From an uncultured Prevotella sp. (GTDB lineage Bacteria > Bacteroidota > Bacteroidia > Bacteroidales > Bacteroidaceae), in the NCBI GenBank assembly GCA_905234815.1, contig CAJOIX010000012.1, positions 1 through 48,238 on the forward strand: a DNA stretch of 48,238 nucleotides, given 5' to 3'. The position numbers were made by a program, and so were the translations under genes. The notes beneath the pieces were generated by a model. It was not told the origin of the DNA and did no database searches. It worked only from the letters and a program-made list of their open reading frames with translations. Below are positions 44,600 to 48,238 of the stretch, piece by piece (position 1 is the stretch's first letter; the number at the start of each line of letters is the position of its first letter).

Positions 44600-44664
44600 T
44601 CTGAATAAACTCCCAAGAAGTTGAGCAAATGCGAAATTTGAAAAATAAGAAAAACAGCAACAAT

Positions 44665-45702
44665 ATGAAACGAATCCTTGTTTTATTCGTAGTAGTGCTT
44701 ACTGCACAAGGCCTGCTGGCACAGCCTGCTGCCCGTCGAGCCAAACAACAGGCACAGGCTCAAAAGTCGAACGCCGACAACGTGACACAACGCGCACAGA
44801 TCATGTTCCCCACTGCTCCCACCATGTCGGAGGACGTGGTGTGGCGCCGCGATATCTATCGCGAACTCGACCTCACGCAGGATGCCAACGCCGGACTCTA
44901 CTATCCCGTTGAGCCCATCGGCACGCAGATGAACCTCTTCACCTACATCTTCAAGCTCATGATGACCGGACAGGTGAAAGCCTACGAGTATCGACTCGAC
45001 GGCAATGAACTGTTCTCCGACTCGGCACGCATCAAACCGCTGGCCTTTCTGGAGAACTACCACATCTTCTACGAACGCGTGAACGGCCGCGTGCGCATAG
45101 ACAATAGCGACATCCCCTCGCGCGAAGTGACAGCCTACTACATCAAGGAGAGCGCCTACTACGACCAAGCCACGGCCACTTTCCACACCAAAGTCCTGGC
45201 CCTCTGCCCCATACTCAAGCGCGAAGACGATTTTGGCGATGGCACCACTGCCTATCCGCTCTTCTGGGTGAAATACGAAGACCTCGCACCATTCCTCACC
45301 AAGCAGACCATCATGACCTCCAACCTGAACAACGCTGCCACCATGAGCATGGACGATTACTTCACCCGCACACAATACCGAGGCAAGATCTACAAAACCA
45401 ACAATATGCTCGGCCGCACACTGGCGCAGTATTGCCCCACAGAGGAAAAACTCACCGCCGAACAGCGACGCATAGAGGCAGAAATCGCGCAGTTTGAGAA
45501 GAATATGTGGGGCGACCCCGCACGCAAAGACTCGCTGGCCAAGGCTGCCGTGGAAGAGAAAAACGCTGCCAAGGACAAGAAATCGAAAAGCAATCGCCGC
45601 AGCGGTTCGTCAAAGACAAAAACCGCCAAAGCCAAATCGCCGAAATCGAGCGGCGGATCGTCCGGCAACGCACGCATCAGCGTCCGCCGAGAACGCCACT
45701 AA
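44665..45702 (+). CDS. porN: Type IX secretion system ring protein PorN/GldN
   Basis: The 345-residue protein has a signal peptide (MKRILVLFVVVLTAQGLLAQ) and the GldN/PorN domain (VVWRRDIYRELDL at about 55; PLFWVKYEDL). PorN binds PorK in the outer-membrane ring. Its C-terminus is a long Lys/Ser-rich basic tail. The frame is open to an ATG at 44629 (MRNLKNKKNSNNMKRIL), but the ATG at 44665 gives the standard signal peptide. An intrinsic terminator follows. Confidence 0.94.
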   Translation: MKRILVLFVVVLTAQGLLAQPAARRAKQQAQAQKSNADNVTQRAQIMFPTAPTMSEDVVWRRDIYRELDLTQDANAGLYYPVEPIGTQMNLFTYIFKLMMTGQVKAYEYRLDGNELFSDSARIKPLAFLENYHIFYERVNGRVRIDNSDIPSREVTAYYIKESAYYDQATATFHTKVLALCPILKREDDFGDGTTAYPLFWVKYEDLAPFLTKQTIMTSNLNNAATMSMDDYFTRTQYRGKIYKTNNMLGRTLAQYCPTEEKLTAEQRRIEAEIAQFEKNMWGDPARKDSLAKAAVEEKNAAKDKKSKSNRRSGSSKTKTAKAKSPKSSGGSSGNARISVRRERH

Positions 45703-45748
45703 AACTCTTGCAGAAAGGCTAAATTTTGCGTTTAGACTTGTAAATTCT

Positions 45749-45782
45749 ACCCTCGAAAAACCATTTCGAGGGTATTTTTTTT
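45749..45782 (+). terminator. Intrinsic terminator after porN
   Basis: ACCCTCGAAA (45749-45758) pairs perfectly with TTTCGAGGGT (45764-45773) around AACCA, followed by ATTTTTTTT. Confidence 0.93.
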
Positions 45783-45795
45783 GCCTTTTTTGCCC

Positions 45796-45877
45796 GAAAA
45801 ACCCATTTTTCGCACTCCAAAACATACTCTTTTGCACTGCAAAAGCATAGCTTTTACTCGCCAAAAGCTATGCTTTT
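45796..45877. repeat. Palindrome cluster 5: two clear and two degenerate copies at 22-bp period
   Basis: Clear copies start at 45840 (inverse centre, CATAG) and 45862 (CTATG). In the same 22-bp register, CAAAACATACTCTTTT at 45818 and GAAAAACCCATTTTTC at 45796 keep the A-run and T-run arms. This fits a four-copy cluster whose first two copies have decayed. Confidence 0.8.
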
Positions 45878-46088
45878 ACAAAACGAAAATTTTGAGTTCT
45901 CAGTCCGATTTTGTGTAAATCGCTGTCAGTCTGTTGGTTACACGATTTCTACGGAACCCTCTCCAGAATCGCGTATTTGTGCGCCCGCGAAAAAAATTTT
46001 GCAAATTCGCGAAAATAGCGATAGTTTTTTCATACAAAAAAGGTCTATATTTTTCACACAGATATCACAGATAACACAGAAAAAATAG

Positions 46089-46155
46089 CCTCTCCCCAAC
46101 CCTCATTCCCGCGCTTTGCTCGCCTACCCGTTGCCTTTCCATCAAGAGAGGGAGA
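46089..46155 (+). repeat. Interspersed repeat module A, copy 2
   Basis: Inverted partner of 44463-44530. It is followed by a GC-rich hairpin, ACCTCCCC (46161-46168) with GGGGAGGT (46174-46181), of the kind scattered widely in Bacteroidetes genomes. Confidence 0.92.
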
Positions 46156-46262
46156 AGGTACCTCCCCTTGAGGGGGAGGTTAGGTTGGGGCTGTGGGAGG
46201 GTAGGAGGGGGCTCAATGTTTCTCTCTTTGGGCGCTGCGCTGCTTATAAGTCAAGCCAAGGA

Positions 46263-46302
46263 GTTCAGGAGTTACAGGAGTTGCAGGAGTTCAGACAATA
46301 CT
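46263..46302 (+). repeat. Interspersed repeat module B, copy 2
   Basis: Inverted partner of about 44563-44599, with one extra 9-bp unit (AGGAGTTGC). Confidence 0.85.
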
Positions 46303-46315
46303 TTCCTGAGATTGG

Positions 46316-46733
46316 AATTATTCTTAACGAATCTTTTACTATAATTTTTAACTAATTTTGAGCCGCAGGCGACCAGTAGTCTTTCGGGGCGCTTCGCTTG
46401 AAATGGGTTTAAAATTATGGTTTAAAATTAAGGGCGCCAAGCGCCTGAAATGATTCTTAACTAATTTCTAATTTCAATTTTTAACTAATTTCGAGGCTGC
46501 AAGCCGACCAGATTTTTTGGGGGGGCGCTTCGCTTGAAATGGGTTAAAAATTTAGGTTTAAAATTAAGGGCGCCAAGCGCCTGAAATTATTCTTAACTAA
46601 TTTTTAATATCAATTTTTAACTAATTTTGAGCCGAAGGCGACCAGTTTTCTCTTGGGGCGCTGCGCCTGAAATTACTCTTAACTAATTTCTAATATCAAT
46701 TTTTAACTAATTTCGAGGCTGCAAGCCGACCAG
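46316..46733. repeat. Tandem array of about 135-bp units, four copies of the core
   Basis: The core (TTCTTAACTAATTTCTAAT...GACCAG) ends at 46376, 46511, 46645 and 46733, so the first two steps are 135 and 134 bp and the last is 88 bp. Full units also contain GGGGCGCTTCGCTTGAAATG and AAGGGCGCCAAGCGCC, whose GGCGCTT/AAGCGCC ends can pair; the last unit has lost most of this. The array alternates between two core types (GAGCCGCAGGC and CGAGGCTGCAAGCC). Confidence 0.9.
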
Positions 46734-46835
46734 AACTTTTGCGGGGCTCTATGTTTCTTTTTGGGCAGACACTTGATATAAATCAATAAAATAAAAAATC
46801 CTTATCCCCCCTTTCACGCAAAGAAACATTTTTTA

Positions 46836-46843
46836 TACTTTTG
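46836..46843 (+). promoter_or_regulatory. -7 promoter element for the surface protein gene (TACTTTTG)
   Basis: TACTTTTG fits TAnnTTTG. Transcription should start at about 46848, giving a leader near 195 nt. Confidence 0.7.
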
Positions 46844-46845
46844 CA

Positions 46846-46969
46846 AGGAGGCGGAAAAGTGAACCTCTCAGGAGGGTAGAATCCCTCCCACTCATATCAT
46901 AGGACGTTAACGGCAAGACACCTGGCGCGTCAAAGCGCCAAGAGAAAAATACGCTCGTTTCCGTCCTAT
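46846..46969 (+). ncRNA. Candidate structured 5' leader (possible cis-regulatory RNA)
   Basis: Hairpins are visible in order. GAGG/CCTC lies at the very 5' end (46848-46867). GGAGGG (46871-46876) pairs with CCCTCC (46883-46888) around TAGAAT. ATAGGACG (46899-46906) pairs with CGTCCTAT (46962-46969). Inside this last stem, AACG (46909-46912) pairs with CGTT (46956-46959), and TGGCGC (46923-46928) pairs with GCGCCA (46935-46940). I cannot match it to a known riboswitch. Confidence 0.55.
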
Positions 46970-47043
46970 AATTGTATCTACACGTGAACACCCGCACAAC
47001 TGAGACAACTAACAACATAAAAAATCGTCAATTCATAATCACC

Positions 47044-48238
47044 ATGTACTCAATTTTTACCCCCACCCACACTCGGAACCACTCCCACCGTTCCCTCTTC
47101 TTTAAATTTTTGGCGCTCTTGTGCCTCCTTTCATGTTCTTCTATTTCAACTCACGCAGAAAAAAAAGAAATAACATATAAATTTACGAATTATATGTGGA
47201 CTGCTACATTAGGTGCAAATGGTCCTACTGCCAACTGGTCATCTGGTAAGGATGGAGCTGGTTTTTCAAATTCGGGAATTCAAGTAACGACAAAATCCTC
47301 AGGCGCAAATGGAACATCCCCTATCCGATTTGAAAATATATCGGAAATTGTATTGGTTTACAATACAAATAAAAACAGTGGTGCTGGTACGGCAGAAGTA
47401 AAAATCGGAGATAACACTGCAACCTCTAAAAAATGGAAATACTCGACTGGTAATGGTACATCTGCTAAATACACATTAACCTACGATTACGAAACACCTC
47501 AAAGTGGAAATGTAAAGATTACACTCAAAACAACCACTAACAGCATCTACCTTGTAAGCTGTACCATTACATATAACCCAGCACCAGTAAAATCAGACCT
47601 CACGAAATTTGAATTTAGCAATGCTACTTCGGATATTTATCTGACAGAGAATGGTGGCACTTACAAATACAGCGGGACACCGCAAACTGTAAACGTAGAA
47701 CCTGACACCTACGACGGCACGGTGAGTTACAGCATCGATTACGAAAACTCCACGCTAACAAGTGATGAGGCTAAAATTGATAGCAAAACTGGTGAAATCA
47801 CCATCAAGTGTGCAAGCAATCCTAATTCAAACAAAACACTTCTGATAAAAGCCTCAGCAACTGCTACAGACAACTTTAATGCTCCTGCCGATGCCACTTA
47901 TACCCTCACTGTTCATCCTGCAAGCACAAAAACGCCAGTGAATATGACGGCCTTCAGTGCTACAAAGACAACGCTTATTGTGGGGGAAACAACCACAACT
48001 ACCGTCGCCAACGATCAAGAAGACTGGACTGCTGCCTACACTTATCAGAGCAGTAATTCTGCTGTGGCCACAGTGAATGAGTCTGGCGAAATCACTGCCA
48101 TAAGTAAAGGAACAGCCACAATTACAGCAACGCTTAATGTATCAAGTGAAGATGAAAATTACCGTATTGGTGATACTACAAGTAAATCGGTAGAGATAAC
48201 TGTAAACAACCCCTCGCATACGGCTCACTTTTCGATAA
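47044..48238 (+). CDS. Putative exported surface protein with BIG2 domain, 3' partial
   Basis: The frame is open from ATG 47044 to the window end with no stop (398 codons visible). It begins with a long N-region and a signal peptide (FFKFLALLCLLSC, likely cleaved after THA at about residue 38; Cys31 could also be a lipobox Cys). A beta-rich module rich in Ser, Thr, Gly and Asn follows (about 45-180). A second Ig-like module starts at about 180. A BIG2-type Ig domain (SNSAVATVNESGEITAISKG within about 298-392) comes last. It may be a type IX secretion substrate, but the C-terminal sorting domain would lie beyond the window. Confidence 0.75.
   Translation, partial: MYSIFTPTHTRNHSHRSLFFKFLALLCLLSCSSISTHAEKKEITYKFTNYMWTATLGANGPTANWSSGKDGAGFSNSGIQVTTKSSGANGTSPIRFENISEIVLVYNTNKNSGAGTAEVKIGDNTATSKKWKYSTGNGTSAKYTLTYDYETPQSGNVKITLKTTTNSIYLVSCTITYNPAPVKSDLTKFEFSNATSDIYLTENGGTYKYSGTPQTVNVEPDTYDGTVSYSIDYENSTLTSDEAKIDSKTGEITIKCASNPNSNKTLLIKASATATDNFNAPADATYTLTVHPASTKTPVNMTAFSATKTTLIVGETTTTTVANDQEDWTAAYTYQSSNSAVATVNESGEITAISKGTATITATLNVSSEDENYRIGDTTSKSVEITVNNPSHTAHFSI

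Larger units (their letters stand above)
45703..47043. other. Repeat-rich non-coding region between porN and the surface protein gene
   Basis: These 1341 bases hold, in order, a terminator (45749-45782), palindrome cluster 5 (45796-45877), AT-rich DNA, repeat modules A and B (46089-46302), a 135-bp tandem array (46316-46733), a promoter (46836-46843) and a structured leader (46846-46969). No open frame longer than about 80 codons has protein-like content. Confidence 0.8.

Noticed and set aside
45870..46088. 72-codon open frame after cluster 5
   Set aside because: It starts inside the palindrome repeat, runs through AT-rich non-coding DNA, and has no promoter or domain.

Overview
The window looks like an origin-proximal part of the chromosome of a Bacteroidales bacterium, most likely a Prevotellaceae member. 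Three things support this. Promoters have the Bacteroidetes -7 element TAnnTTTG, and most genes lack a strong Shine-Dalgarno site. The gene content is typical of the group: a complete PorP-PorK-PorL-PorM-PorN set, a PMCA-type P-type ATPase, DUF3109, DUF4369 and PG_1098-like proteins. Two exact copies of the ParB site parS lie beside mnmG.

Layout. Bases 1-2809 hold a LOG-family enzyme cut by the window edge, an EamA transporter and a SAM-dependent methyltransferase. Bases 2921-7003 on the minus strand hold a small lipoprotein and a ruvB-coaD-ybeY block followed by a TPR/transmembrane/HTH lipoprotein. Bases 7280-16520 on the plus strand hold metK, then hemD-like-rnpA-yidD-tyrS, then gyrB-gpmI-ung-DUF3109; the last two blocks end in clear terminators. 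Bases 16847-22811 on the minus strand hold an AraC regulator and a P-type ATPase-HAD-ribF-CPBP run. Bases 23238-30377 on the plus strand hold pncB-mnmG-[parS]-apt-[parS]-uvrC-dtd-deoC. A polyprenyl synthase (minus) and polA (plus) diverge near 31.5 kb, followed by kbl. PspC, argR and a Bax-inhibitor-1 protein are on the minus strand. From 37.3 kb come an SRPBCC protein, a lipoprotein with two CxxC pairs, tRNA-Leu(UAA), a DUF4369/thioredoxin-like lipoprotein and the type IX secretion genes porP-K-L-M-N. After 1.3 kb of repeat-rich non-coding DNA, a structured leader precedes a surface-type protein with a BIG2 domain that runs off the window end.

The main unexplained signal is a repeat system. 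Five intergenic sites each carry four copies of a 16-bp palindrome (CAAAAGCTATGCTTTT or its inverse) at an exact 22-bp period. The five sites lie 11.0, 11.5, 11.3 and 11.4 kb apart. A sixth intergenic site carries a different palindrome (AAATCAGTGATTT) three times at the same 22-bp period. This looks like periodic protein-binding DNA with a possible chromosome-scale role rather than ordinary gene regulation, but only four intervals are visible.

Other points of interest are the parS site that contains the start of uvrC, inverted repeat modules that flank porN and split it from porM, a 135-bp tandem repeat array, and the three-hairpin leader RNA upstream of the last gene. The ends of the window cut two genes, at bases 2-535 (5' end missing) and 47044-48238 (3' end missing).
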